Below are positions 25,156 to 33,400 of a stretch of DNA of 35,594 nucleotides, in pieces. Every line of letters begins with the position of its first letter. Position 1 is the stretch's first letter. Source of the stretch: Thermoplasmata archaeon (lineage in GTDB: Archaea; Thermoplasmatota; Thermoplasmata; Thermoplasmatales; Thermoplasmataceae); NCBI GenBank assembly GCA_021797265.1, contig JAJZZZ010000002.1:1-35594 (forward strand), in the 5' to 3' direction. The notes beneath the pieces were generated by a model. That model made no database searches, was not told the DNA's origin, and saw nothing but the letters and a program-made list of their open reading frames with translations. Made by a program: the position numbers and the translations under genes.

Positions 25156-25956
25156 ATGAGCATAACAAATGGCTCTGAAATGTCAGGTTTATCGGAAGCC
25201 CTATCATTTTTCACCATCCTGCCGGCTGGACAATCAAATGATATGTCCAAGAGGATCCTTAATTATTTTGCTTTGACTGGAGCCATCATAGGTTCCATAT
25301 CCGGCCTGGTTTTTTACATTGTGAGAATAATATTTCCGGGCCTTGTTGCAGCGGCCGTGTCCGTTTCTGTAATCCTTCTGATCACAGGTTTCACGCATCT
25401 GGACGGAGTAATGGATTCTGGAGATGCCCTGATGGTGAGAGGTTCTCCTGAAAGGAGGGCAGCTGTTCTTAAGGATCGGTTCACCGGCGCAGGAGCATTT
25501 GGGCTGGCAATGATCATTTACATTCCATTGATTGCATTTTTGTCAGTTTTTACACCTTTCCAGGGATTCCTAGCCATACTCTTTTCTGAAATAATCTCAA
25601 AAGTATCTTACCTGCTAATGCTAAACGGTGCAAGAACTATCAATGAGGGCCTTGCACATCACTTCGCCTCACTTATGTCCATAAGCGGCGGGAGAGCGTT
25701 TTTAATTAATATTCTCATTTTCCTCATCATTGCTGCGACATTATATCCAGTTTCCGTAGCCTTGTTGCCTGCGGCTGTTATCATAACCTATCTGGCTAGA
25801 CGGAAGTTTTATTCCTTATTCAACGGAATAAATGGTGATTTACTGGCATTGAATGGCGAGGTGACACGACTGGCTGCGGTTATCTTAATGGCACTGCTGA
25901 GTCTTTATGTCCCAGCATTACCATCACTGGCCAGCCTGCTGCTGAGATTGACCTGA
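25156..25956 (+). CDS. cobS: Adenosylcobinamide-GDP ribazoletransferase (cobalamin synthase)
   Basis: A 266-residue membrane enzyme, normal for CobS. It joins AdoCbi-GDP to alpha-ribazole (or its 5'-phosphate) to finish the cobamide. The N-terminal LSEALSFFTILPAG and the active-site region GFTHLDGVMDSGDALM followed by ERRAAVLKDRFTGAGAFG (metal-binding Asp residues) are highly conserved. Five to six membrane helices follow. The ATG at 25156 is preferred (or 25180, MSGLSEAL). The frame is open back to 25060, but that part does not resemble the family. Confidence 0.93.
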   Translation: MSITNGSEMSGLSEALSFFTILPAGQSNDMSKRILNYFALTGAIIGSISGLVFYIVRIIFPGLVAAAVSVSVILLITGFTHLDGVMDSGDALMVRGSPERRAAVLKDRFTGAGAFGLAMIIYIPLIAFLSVFTPFQGFLAILFSEIISKVSYLLMLNGARTINEGLAHHFASLMSISGGRAFLINILIFLIIAATLYPVSVALLPAAVIITYLARRKFYSLFNGINGDLLALNGEVTRLAAVILMALLSLYVPALPSLASLLLRLT

Positions 25957-26018
25957 ATGTTCTCATGGCGATGGCCCATTTCCTGGAAAATCAATGCGTT
26001 CAAATTGCAATCCGGTGC

Positions 26019-27050
26019 TCACGCAAAAGACCCGTACAGCTTGTCAATTTCTGAATAAACCCTATTCTCGCTCCCCAATTTAAGGGCTGCCAGCATAAAG
26101 CTGCCACCCATGCCAGCCCCCTCCCTGACATGCCCTAGATTATACATTCTAAGGCCTTCATGCGCGCTTTCGCTGAAGGTCATTTCCGATATTACAAGCC
26201 TTTGTTTTTCAGGAACCAGGAAATCAATCGTTTCCTTTCTGTGGTTATATACCCAGGATGTGGTGCAGAGGTATTTATCCACTTTCTGGCCAAGCAAATT
26301 AGATAAATGGAATATGGTTGCCATCTGGGTTCCCCCAAAAAGGAGTGCTGGTGTATTTTCCAGGGCACTTAGAATCCCCAGAGTCGTGGCCTGAACATAA
26401 TCACCATATTCCCTAATCTTTTCTTCCACATTCAAGTTATCCGGATCAGCACGCCTTACCACATTTTCCCACAGTTCCTCCTTCATGTTTCTTGGATCTG
26501 ATGGCATACTGCTGCTTGTCTGCAGGTTCAGACCCAATGATCTGAGCACCAGATAGGAAGTTGTTGTGCCACCCGGAATGCTTTCCCCCAATGCAACAAG
26601 CCCATATCTTTTTCCCAGGACTTTTCCTATGTATCTCCCGGCATCGAATGCCACCCTGTAATTGGGAAGGGCTGCATCTTTCGATGGGTCCCTTGATGTA
26701 ACTATTCCAGAATGAAAATAAGGCACTCTTGGCGGCTCTTTGAACCCTGCATCCACTATGACAGATTCGATTCCAAGGGTCGTAAGTGAAGCCCGGGTTA
26801 TGAGGGCTGGAGTCGGGATTCCTTCCGGTGTCATAGGCGGAATCGGGAGGCTCAAGCATTTGCCTCTCGCAATAATTTCCGAATCCAGGGTGGGAGTCAA
26901 AAGAGTTATTTCAGGATTGCTGCCTGCTGCAGAAATACCCCCTATTTTTGATATTTCCGTAGTTCCGCATATCAGGTTGAAAATCATATCACTGGTGCTG
27001 GTTTCCTTAATAAGGGACATTATGGATGCATTGGTGGATTTAACTGGCAT
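26019..27050 (-). CDS. cobT: Archaeal CobT-type nicotinate-nucleotide:base phosphoribosyltransferase
   Basis: A 343-residue protein matching the archaeal branch of the CobT family (the TIGR00303 type). It moves phosphoribose from nicotinate mononucleotide to the lower-ligand base. Conserved pieces are ICGTTEISKIGGISAAGSNPE, LTRASL-like SLTTLGIESVIVDAG, the active-site region VALGESIPGGTTTSYLVLRSLG, and LFGGTQMATI. The exact base accepted is not readable. It is the last gene of a minus-strand run cobD-cbiB-cobT, 7 bases after cbiB. Confidence 0.9.
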   Translation of the reverse strand: MPVKSTNASIMSLIKETSTSDMIFNLICGTTEISKIGGISAAGSNPEITLLTPTLDSEIIARGKCLSLPIPPMTPEGIPTPALITRASLTTLGIESVIVDAGFKEPPRVPYFHSGIVTSRDPSKDAALPNYRVAFDAGRYIGKVLGKRYGLVALGESIPGGTTTSYLVLRSLGLNLQTSSSMPSDPRNMKEELWENVVRRADPDNLNVEEKIREYGDYVQATTLGILSALENTPALLFGGTQMATIFHLSNLLGQKVDKYLCTTSWVYNHRKETIDFLVPEKQRLVISEMTFSESAHEGLRMYNLGHVREGAGMGGSFMLAALKLGSENRVYSEIDKLYGSFA

Positions 27051-27057
27051 ATATTGG

Positions 27058-28008
27058 TTAAATCAAAGTTAAGCATAATATTTCTGCAGTAGCCATCAGG
27101 AGAAACACAATATCGGCCAGATAGAAGAGCCTGATTGCACGCTGAACCGACAAGAAATCTGGCTCATGGCCTGAAGAGTTTAGACAGTAATGGTTGATTT
27201 TCTCAAGTTTTACATCAAGTGCCAGTGCAATGGTACCCATTGGCCAGCCTGCATTTCTACTCTCGGTTAAAGATGCTTCTCTCCTGATAGCTGAAAAAGC
27301 TACCTTATTGCCCATCAGTCGTGCACCAAGGATGAAAGGAATAGCTGAAAGCCTTGCGGGAATGAAATTCAAAATGGTGTCAGCCCATGCAGAAGCTTTT
27401 CCAAATTGTATGTTCAGTTCATCCCTGTATCCAATCATGGAGTCAAGCGTATTTATCACCCTTGCCGCCACAGAACCCAGGATCCCAAATATGCCATAGT
27501 AAAGCACCACCGCCCCAAAACCGTCAACAAATCCCTCTGAAAGAGTTTCTATGCAAGCACCCAGTATGTGTGGCACGTCAAGGTTTGAAGTTGGCCTCCT
27601 GACTACCATGGATAATTGCAACCTTGCCTTGTCAATCTCACCGTTCCTTAAGCTTTCCAAAATGGGCCTGATGTGACCTGGCATTGACTTCAGGGCAAAT
27701 GTATATTTCAACATAAGTGCAGAAAGCATGATATACAGAATAATCTGAAGAGCGGCAAATCGCTGTATTAGAAATACTGCAGTGGTAAACACTGCCAAAA
27801 CGAATAAAAGGAACAGGAATCCAGAAACTGCATTATTGGATAATTTTCGGAAAAAAGGTGAGAAAAAGCTTATGAAATTTCCAAGCCATCTGACTGGATG
27901 GTATCTGTTGGTGGGATCACCAAATGCAAGGTCTATGGCTACCGAAATCCATAGTATCACCAACGGGAGTATAGGAAAATTAAAAACCCATTCAGGATAG
28001 AAGCTCAA
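27058..28008 (-). CDS. cbiB: Adenosylcobinamide-phosphate synthase
   Basis: A 316-residue membrane protein of the CbiB/CobD(Pseudomonas) family, normal length. It attaches (R)-1-amino-2-propanol phosphate to cobyric acid. The hallmark AIDLAFGDPTNRYHPVRWLG is at about residues 24-43, with VRRPTSNLDVPHILGACIETLSEGFVDG and RVINTLDSMIGYRDE later. The start is TTG at 28008, six bases past the cobD stop; no better start fits before the conserved N-terminus. It belongs to the cobD-cbiB-cobT unit. Confidence 0.95.
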   Translation of the reverse strand: MSFYPEWVFNFPILPLVILWISVAIDLAFGDPTNRYHPVRWLGNFISFFSPFFRKLSNNAVSGFLFLLFVLAVFTTAVFLIQRFAALQIILYIMLSALMLKYTFALKSMPGHIRPILESLRNGEIDKARLQLSMVVRRPTSNLDVPHILGACIETLSEGFVDGFGAVVLYYGIFGILGSVAARVINTLDSMIGYRDELNIQFGKASAWADTILNFIPARLSAIPFILGARLMGNKVAFSAIRREASLTESRNAGWPMGTIALALDVKLEKINHYCLNSSGHEPDFLSVQRAIRLFYLADIVFLLMATAEILCLTLI

Positions 28009-28014
28009 CGGGAA

Positions 28015-29106
28015 TCATTCACCGCTGATGGAAACCTTTTTATTTGCAGGCAAAAATTCACTGATTGCCTCAATGAGCTTCTGCGACAGTTCTCTCCTTT
28101 TTACTGCAATCCGGATATAGTTATCGCCAAAGTCCACATGATCCCCCAGTTTTCTTATTAGTATTTTTCTTGAAAAACAGAACAGCTCGAGTTCATTGGG
28201 ATTCACACCTTCGGGAAGTTTGAACGTTGCAAAATTCGCAGTGGGTGATCCGATCAACTTTAGCCCAAGCTTATCCAGTTGCTCAATCAAATGATTCCTT
28301 TCTTCCCGTATTACCAGAGCTACATCATCCAGAACACCAAAATCAACTCCGGAAAGGAACGCCAGTGAAATTTGGCTTACAGCCCAGGGTTCGAGGCGAT
28401 CCTTCAGTTCCTGTATAAAACCTGGTGCAGAAATTATATACCCCAAACGAAGGGAGGGTATGGAAAGAATTTTTGTCAGTGATCTACCCAGAATTAGATT
28501 GCTGTACTGGTTAATCATTTTTCCTGATTCCTCCACTTCTTCATGCCCCATAAAATCAATGAAGGCCTCATCCAGGAAGAGAATGGCTGATCCTTTTTTG
28601 CAGGCGTCAGCCAATGCATTAAGTCTGTTTCTGTCCATTGCATTGCCAACAGGGTTGTCCGGCCTCGTTGCCATTACTAGTGAAAACTCGCCCCGTGATA
28701 TTGTGTCCAGGTGCTCTTCGATTTTGTTGGAAGAGACTGACTGAATTGTGCAGCCATTTACAAAAAAAGCCCGCCTGTACTCTGAAAATGTAGGTTCGAA
28801 CAGAAGAACCTTGCTGCCGCGATATTTCTCCGCGATACGATAAATGAAATAGGTCAGCCCGGGCCCTAGGAATATGGACTCTTTGTTTACCCCGGCATAT
28901 TCTGAAAGTCTTCCAATATAATCTTCCTGTTCCGTATCCGGATAATTGTGTATATTGTCTGCAGTGGCTATACTCGATATATTTATTTCCGGCAGGAAAT
29001 CATTGATGTTTGCGCTGAAATCCATAATACTGCTGACTGGAATGCCATACTTCCTTGAAAGCCACCAGACTTTCCCACCATGAACGGCCTGATTTGATTC
29101 GTGCAA
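28015..29106 (-). CDS. cobD: L-threonine-O-3-phosphate decarboxylase (PLP enzyme)
   Basis: A 363-residue fold-type I PLP enzyme, close to histidinol-phosphate aminotransferase. It makes (R)-1-amino-2-propanol phosphate from threonine phosphate, the substrate of CbiB next door. VHGGKVWW and DFSANIND are the N-terminal signature of the CobD/CobC group. Also present are RPDNPVG (Asn151), the PLP Asp179 in LFLDEAFIDF, Lys212 in GRSLTKILSIPSLRLGY, and the substrate Arg near YIRIAVK. No threonine kinase is recognised in the window. Confidence 0.92.
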   Translation of the reverse strand: MHESNQAVHGGKVWWLSRKYGIPVSSIMDFSANINDFLPEINISSIATADNIHNYPDTEQEDYIGRLSEYAGVNKESIFLGPGLTYFIYRIAEKYRGSKVLLFEPTFSEYRRAFFVNGCTIQSVSSNKIEEHLDTISRGEFSLVMATRPDNPVGNAMDRNRLNALADACKKGSAILFLDEAFIDFMGHEEVEESGKMINQYSNLILGRSLTKILSIPSLRLGYIISAPGFIQELKDRLEPWAVSQISLAFLSGVDFGVLDDVALVIREERNHLIEQLDKLGLKLIGSPTANFATFKLPEGVNPNELELFCFSRKILIRKLGDHVDFGDNYIRIAVKRRELSQKLIEAISEFLPANKKVSISGE

Positions 29107-29190
29107 CCCGATTGCCTCCTCCTTTCCATAAATGTTGTATCAATTTAAGCTTCTAGTCTTGCTCTCTGTGATAAGACACCCAATTAACCA

Positions 29191-29847
29191 TCAGAGGCAA
29201 CTACTCTGAATCTGCTTGAGAACCATATGATAAACTTCTACAGATGCCAATTTTCCAATTTTTGAGAGTCTGCCACCATAGGTGAAGCTTTCTCCTTCGT
29301 TGCCTACAAAAATAGAAACGCTGTCTGTTGAAGTCCCCGGTGCATTTACTCCTGCCACCCTATCTCTCACCCCTGAATCATTGAAAGCCTGGCATTTGGC
29401 TTCAGCTATGCTCTGATATAAGTTCAGTGAAGCGGAGTCATCCATTGTAGCGTTTGTTACAACTGCAATGTTGACGGTCCCTGCAGCAAAAGCACCATCA
29501 CTTCCGATGGCAAGGGCATTCTCTTTCCCCGCTGTAACGGAGATATGGACAAAAAAGGAATCCTGGTTGAGAAGGCTGTGGGAAGCTTTGCCAGTTTCGC
29601 AGGATGTTAATGTGACTGTTGTTCCCTTGGCTGGATACCTATTCGCTTTAAGAAATTCTTTAATTTCAAGCTCAGGTTCATGGTTATAATCCAGCGGCAC
29701 GTGCCTATTTATATATCTTGAGGCAAAGCCCACTCCCCCGTTGAACGGGGCACTGCTATATTTCCTCAGTGGCTTCCAAAACCTGAGTAAGTAATGATCT
29801 TTTGAGTTGACAATCATTTGTCCATTATCATGAACCTTTTCTTGCAT
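29191..29847 (-). CDS. cbiZ: Adenosylcobinamide amidohydrolase
   Basis: About 218 residues from the ATG at 29847. CbiZ cuts the amide bond to the aminopropanol side chain of cobinamide (and some cobamides), giving cobyric acid that can be rebuilt with the cell's own linker and base. Family marks are FNGGVGFASRYINRHVP, TSCETG, FVHISVTAGKENALAIG, TVNIAVVTNATMDDSASLN and ATEAK-like SIAEAKCQAFNDSGV, then PGTSTDSVSIF. The frame is open upstream to 30036, but that part overlaps cbiP and is not family-like. It probably heads the unit cbiZ-cobD-cbiB-cobT. Confidence 0.92.
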   Translation of the reverse strand: MQEKVHDNGQMIVNSKDHYLLRFWKPLRKYSSAPFNGGVGFASRYINRHVPLDYNHEPELEIKEFLKANRYPAKGTTVTLTSCETGKASHSLLNQDSFFVHISVTAGKENALAIGSDGAFAAGTVNIAVVTNATMDDSASLNLYQSIAEAKCQAFNDSGVRDRVAGVNAPGTSTDSVSIFVGNEGESFTYGGRLSKIGKLASVEVYHMVLKQIQSSCL

Positions 29848-29962
29848 TGACACTTTCAAGAAGCACCAACATATAAGCCTTGGTTCCGTGTATTCTAATG
29901 AATCCGGATTGTCAGCAAGCAAATCCAAATGACTTTTATTTACTGGGAGATTAAGTTCCTCA

Positions 29963-31483
29963 ATGGAATACGGCAAAAAACCACTCATACAGGTGCTTGG
30001 AACCTCCTCTAATTCTGGAAAGACTACTATCACCATGGCTTTGTGCAGGCACTTTTCCGATTTGGGTTACAGGGTTGCTCCATTCAAATCGGTTAACATG
30101 TCGTTGAATTCCATAGCTCTGCGTGACGGCAGGGAAATATCCAGGTCTATATGGCTGCAGTCAGTGGCGGCCAGGGCACCTCCGGATTACCATATGAACC
30201 CTTTTCTGCTGAAACCCGAAGGCAACGGGAAGAGCCAGGTGATATTTAACGGCAAAAGCATGGGAGTACACACTGTATCTGAATATCATGAATTCATGGC
30301 TAGGGAGGCCATGGGAATAATCAGGGAGGACCTGGAATTTCTGTTTGACAATTACGACATAGTGGTAGCAGAAGGGGCCGGTTCTCCTGCTGAGATAAAT
30401 CTATTTGGCAGGGATTTTGCTAACACTGTCGTGTCAGAAATATGGGGCACGCCTGCAATACTGGTTGGGGATATAGACACTGGTGGAGTTTTTGCCTCTC
30501 TCTACGGCACAGTCGAGCTTATGAAAAATAGTGATCTGCTGCGCTGGCTCATAATCAACAAAATGAGGGGGGATGCAGGGCTGCTCGGAAGCGGGATTGA
30601 GAGCATCGAGAAACTTACCGGAAAGAAGGTTATCGGTGTCGTGCCGTATATTGGGAAGCTTGATTTGCCGGGTGAGGATTCATTAAATTATGATCCTTCA
30701 GAACACTTGGTCGGCACAAGGATCGCTGTGATCAAATACCCGCACATGGAAAACTACAGTGAAATTGACCCACTGGCCGCAGCAAACATAGATTTCACCT
30801 ATGTAGATTCTTCAAATAAGGAAATGCTGGAGAATGCTGAAGCCATTTTACTCCCTGGCTCCAAGCGTGTGGACAGGGATTTGGAATATCTGCACGATGA
30901 GGGCATTACTTATTATCTAAAACGCGCCCATACTCGCGGCACAATGATTTTAGGCATATGTGGCGGTTACCAGATGCTTGGAAAAAACATAGATTTTGCC
31001 GGAAACCAGGATTACGGGAATGTTCCCGTCAAAGCTCTCGGATTTCTGGATATTAACACTATTTATGAGAAGGAAAAGAAGACCGGAGCTGCCAAAGGAA
31101 GATTCATTTCCGAAACATCAGGAATAGAAGGAGAATTTGAAGGTTATGAAATCCACTATGGGAAAATTATAACTGGGAATGTGAAACCACTTCTATCTCT
31201 GGATAATGAAACCGAAGGGTCTATAAGTGAAAACAGGAGGGTCATAGGGACGAACATCCATGGTTTGCTAGAGAATCAAGGATTTCTTAAGTTCTTTACG
31301 GGAACACATTCCACAGAATTTGATTACAGGAAAAAAATTGATGAAAATATATCCAAAGCCAGCCAGAAAATTGTGAGAAGTCTTGCGCTCCATGAGATTT
31401 ATAGATACCTGGATTTGAAGGGTGTTGAACAGGTAAACTCCACCAGCGGAAATGCAGATAAAATTGACTATTCGACTGGATAG
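29963..31483 (+). CDS. cbiP: Cobyric acid synthase
   Basis: A 506-residue glutamine-dependent enzyme that amidates carboxylates b, d, e and g of adenosylcobyrinate a,c-diamide. The P-loop is GTSSNSGKTT (13-22). FKSVNMSLNS, EGAGSPAEINL and VGDIDTGGVFASLYGT follow, then the glutaminase domain with Cys333 in ILGICGGYQMLG, and GTNIHGLLEN with the active His. The length is normal. A TATA-like tttattta about 27 bases before the ATG fits a leaderless mRNA. It is divergent from cbiZ and overlaps the convergent phosphatase gene by 16 bases. Confidence 0.95.
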   Translation: MEYGKKPLIQVLGTSSNSGKTTITMALCRHFSDLGYRVAPFKSVNMSLNSIALRDGREISRSIWLQSVAARAPPDYHMNPFLLKPEGNGKSQVIFNGKSMGVHTVSEYHEFMAREAMGIIREDLEFLFDNYDIVVAEGAGSPAEINLFGRDFANTVVSEIWGTPAILVGDIDTGGVFASLYGTVELMKNSDLLRWLIINKMRGDAGLLGSGIESIEKLTGKKVIGVVPYIGKLDLPGEDSLNYDPSEHLVGTRIAVIKYPHMENYSEIDPLAAANIDFTYVDSSNKEMLENAEAILLPGSKRVDRDLEYLHDEGITYYLKRAHTRGTMILGICGGYQMLGKNIDFAGNQDYGNVPVKALGFLDINTIYEKEKKTGAAKGRFISETSGIEGEFEGYEIHYGKIITGNVKPLLSLDNETEGSISENRRVIGTNIHGLLENQGFLKFFTGTHSTEFDYRKKIDENISKASQKIVRSLALHEIYRYLDLKGVEQVNSTSGNADKIDYSTG

Positions 31484-32151
31484 AGCTGGTTATCCCGTGT
31501 AATGCTAGCTTTCCACCCGTTCCTGCCATAACTCAATTCAAGAAAGTCTCCATTTGAAAAGTACAGATAGTTGAGGCTGATGTCCAGAATTTTACTGGCA
31601 ATGCTCCTCATTACTCCACCGTGAGTAATGACAAGGATAGACTCGCCAATTCGTTCTCTTGCGATATTTTCCAGAAAACTAATAGATCTGTTGGCTATTT
31701 TTGAACTCGACTCAACATGGATTACTTTGTCCAGTCCTTCTTTCATCAAAGTATCTATAGATACTCCCATGAGGTCGGCGATCTCTGAATATGTCTTTCC
31801 TTCAAATTGTCCAAAGGAAGCTTCTCTCAGGTCCGCCGATTTCCCAGTAATTGGTACTGAAATTTCTTTGGATATTATCGTAGCGGTTTCGTAAGCTCTG
31901 TTCAGGTCGCTTGTGTATATTGCACCTATGCCAAATTTGTGAAGCGCACCTGCAAGTTTCAGCGCCTGTATTTTACCTGTTTCATTGAGTCTGGTGTCTA
32001 TATGGCCCTGTAGCATATTCCTTTTGTTGAAATCTGTTTCTCCGTGCCTGGCAACATAAAATTTAACGCTGCCCTCAAGTAATGGGGGGTCCATGCTTAC
32101 TTGATTAGGAACTTCCTTTATATTCAACCGCCTATCCGCAACTTCTGACAT
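31468..32151 (-). CDS. Histidine phosphatase, probable alpha-ribazole phosphatase (CobC-like)
   Basis: A 227-residue member of the phosphoglycerate mutase-like histidine phosphatases. The catalytic pattern is full: VARHGETDFNKRNMLQGHID (phospho-His), YTSDLNRAYETA, LREASFGQFEGKTYSEI with the acid Glu, and VITHGGVMRSI. In a cobamide island the expected job is to dephosphorylate alpha-ribazole or adenosylcobalamin 5'-phosphate, as bacterial CobC does. Many archaea use the unrelated CobZ instead. The family is broad, so the role rests on context. The ATG at 32151 gives a 30-residue lead before the fold. Confidence 0.8.
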   Translation of the reverse strand: MSEVADRRLNIKEVPNQVSMDPPLLEGSVKFYVARHGETDFNKRNMLQGHIDTRLNETGKIQALKLAGALHKFGIGAIYTSDLNRAYETATIISKEISVPITGKSADLREASFGQFEGKTYSEIADLMGVSIDTLMKEGLDKVIHVESSSKIANRSISFLENIARERIGESILVITHGGVMRSIASKILDISLNYLYFSNGDFLELSYGRNGWKASITRDNQLYPVE

Positions 32152-32160
32152 GGCAAAGCC

Positions 32161-32183
32161 AACCCCAATATATGTTGGGGGTT
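32161..32183 (-). promoter_or_regulatory. Inverted repeat over the TATA box of the cobC-like gene
   Basis: AACCCCAA (32161-32168) and TTGGGGGTT (32175-32183) are complementary apart from one extra G and flank the A/T core tatatg. On the minus strand the core lies 18-24 bases before the ATG at 32151, where a TATA box is expected. It could be a repressor site, or a chance inverted repeat. Confidence 0.35.
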
Positions 32184-32324
32184 AAAATATCAATAGCCTA
32201 TCCCGTTCGGATGCGGAAATTCAATGACACTGTGGCAACCGGCAGGTAATCAAAATCTGTGCAAACCCAGCCAAAGCTGCCCTTAAGCTTGTGAGATGAT
32301 TAGCAGCCACTTAAACTTGCCCTA

Positions 32325-33185
32325 TCAGGAATTTCCACCCAACACAGGCGATGTCTGTGCTTCTATCAGAAATCTTTCCATGATTTCGTTGGGAGTGGTT
32401 ACCCGGTTGTCCAGCCTGTTTATGATGGGCCTGTTGTTGTACCAGTACATGAAATTGTCTGCACTGCTGAACGTCCACCTGAATTTGTCATAATTCTGCC
32501 AAAGTCTTGAAAGGGCAAGATGGACTCTGTTTCCATGCTTGTCAGCTTCGACATTCTCGATGCCAAGTTTTTTCATGTGGTATCTCAGGTCAGTTGCCCC
32601 ATAAAGGATGCTCAGAACTCCACTTCTCAGATGCATGTTCTGCACTTTGAGATTGTTGTCTTTGGTGAAGTGCGACATTGAATCCACTAAAGACTCAACA
32701 ACTTCCTTGGTAATCTTCCTTGACTCCATGATTGACAGGATCTTCTTCGTGGCCATGTCAACGCAGACCACAGCATATGGATGATCCATTGCTGACTGGT
32801 GGTAATCCATGTAAATTGTGGAAAGTGGTTCTTCATGCATTGGACTCCTCCCATTTTCCATGGAATTTCGCTTGGATCTGATCATGTTTTTGTTTCGCAT
32901 GAAGTTGTAGATCTGGTAATACGACACATTCTTCCCCTTGCTTTTCATAAGGTAGTAGATAGTCCTTGAACCGATCTTGTAGTTGACCCACAGGTTCTCT
33001 ATCTCCTTTGCCTCTTCCTGAGTGAGGGAGGAGAATTTGCGCCGGCCATTGTCTCCGCTAACATCTTCCTTCAATATCTGTTGAACCCTTCTGGGGGTCA
33101 CATTGAACATCTTAGCGAGATCACTGACCTTATACCCATTTTCGACACTTTTGATGATGAATCTCTTGTCGTCAGTGCTTAGCAT
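32325..33185 (-). CDS. Integrase-fold (rve/IS481-like) transposase-derived protein with altered catalytic residues
   Basis: A 286-residue intact frame. Residues 1-40 are a helix-turn-helix (VSDLAKMFNVTPRRVQQIL), 52-105 a second DNA-binding segment, and 118-275 an integrase core: TIYMDYHQS (first Asp, 127), a helix-strand run, then FMYWYNNRPIINRL and TTPNEIMERF near the end. Where related transposases have T-D-x-G and N-G-x-x-E, this protein reads MHLRSG and HGNRVHL, so two of the three catalytic acids seem to be missing. I found no clear terminal inverted repeats or target-site duplication. It may be a decayed element or a domesticated DNA-binding protein. It is divergent from the archaellin gene. 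Confidence 0.75.
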   Translation of the reverse strand: MLSTDDKRFIIKSVENGYKVSDLAKMFNVTPRRVQQILKEDVSGDNGRRKFSSLTQEEAKEIENLWVNYKIGSRTIYYLMKSKGKNVSYYQIYNFMRNKNMIRSKRNSMENGRSPMHEEPLSTIYMDYHQSAMDHPYAVVCVDMATKKILSIMESRKITKEVVESLVDSMSHFTKDNNLKVQNMHLRSGVLSILYGATDLRYHMKKLGIENVEADKHGNRVHLALSRLWQNYDKFRWTFSSADNFMYWYNNRPIINRLDNRVTTPNEIMERFLIEAQTSPVLGGNS

Positions 33186-33295
33186 TGATATCCAGCAATC
33201 ATGTTATATGTAACCTTTATGCGTTTTCTGTAGCGGATATTACTGGCTTTCCTGTATATGTGAGGTACCTGTCTGTGTAGGTCCGTATGCAAAGG

Positions 33296-33348
33296 TATAT
33301 AAGGGGATGCGAAATATTTTCGTTCCCAGCGTTAACCCGCTTATATAC
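33296..33348 (+). promoter_or_regulatory. Archaellin promoter region with two TATA-like boxes and a palindrome
   Basis: tatataa (33296-33302) and cttatatac (33340-33348) both look like TATA boxes. Between them lies CGAAA-TAT-TTTCG (33310-33322), flanked by GGGA and TCCC. The second box leaves about a 25-30 base leader before the ATG at 33401, and a purine-rich ggggt lies 10-14 bases before it. The layout allows two start sites and a regulator site. Confidence 0.5.
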
Positions 33349-33400
33349 AAACATAGGGATATACATTAGCTGGTACAGGCATACAAATGGGGTTAATGTA

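Noticed and set aside
29848..30036. N-terminal extension of cbiZ
   Set aside because: It overlaps the divergent cbiP start and does not match the CbiZ family; ATG 29847 gives the expected length.
32160..33300. Complete insertion sequence around the integrase-fold gene
   Set aside because: I searched both flanks by eye for terminal inverted repeats and a target duplication and found none that are convincing.
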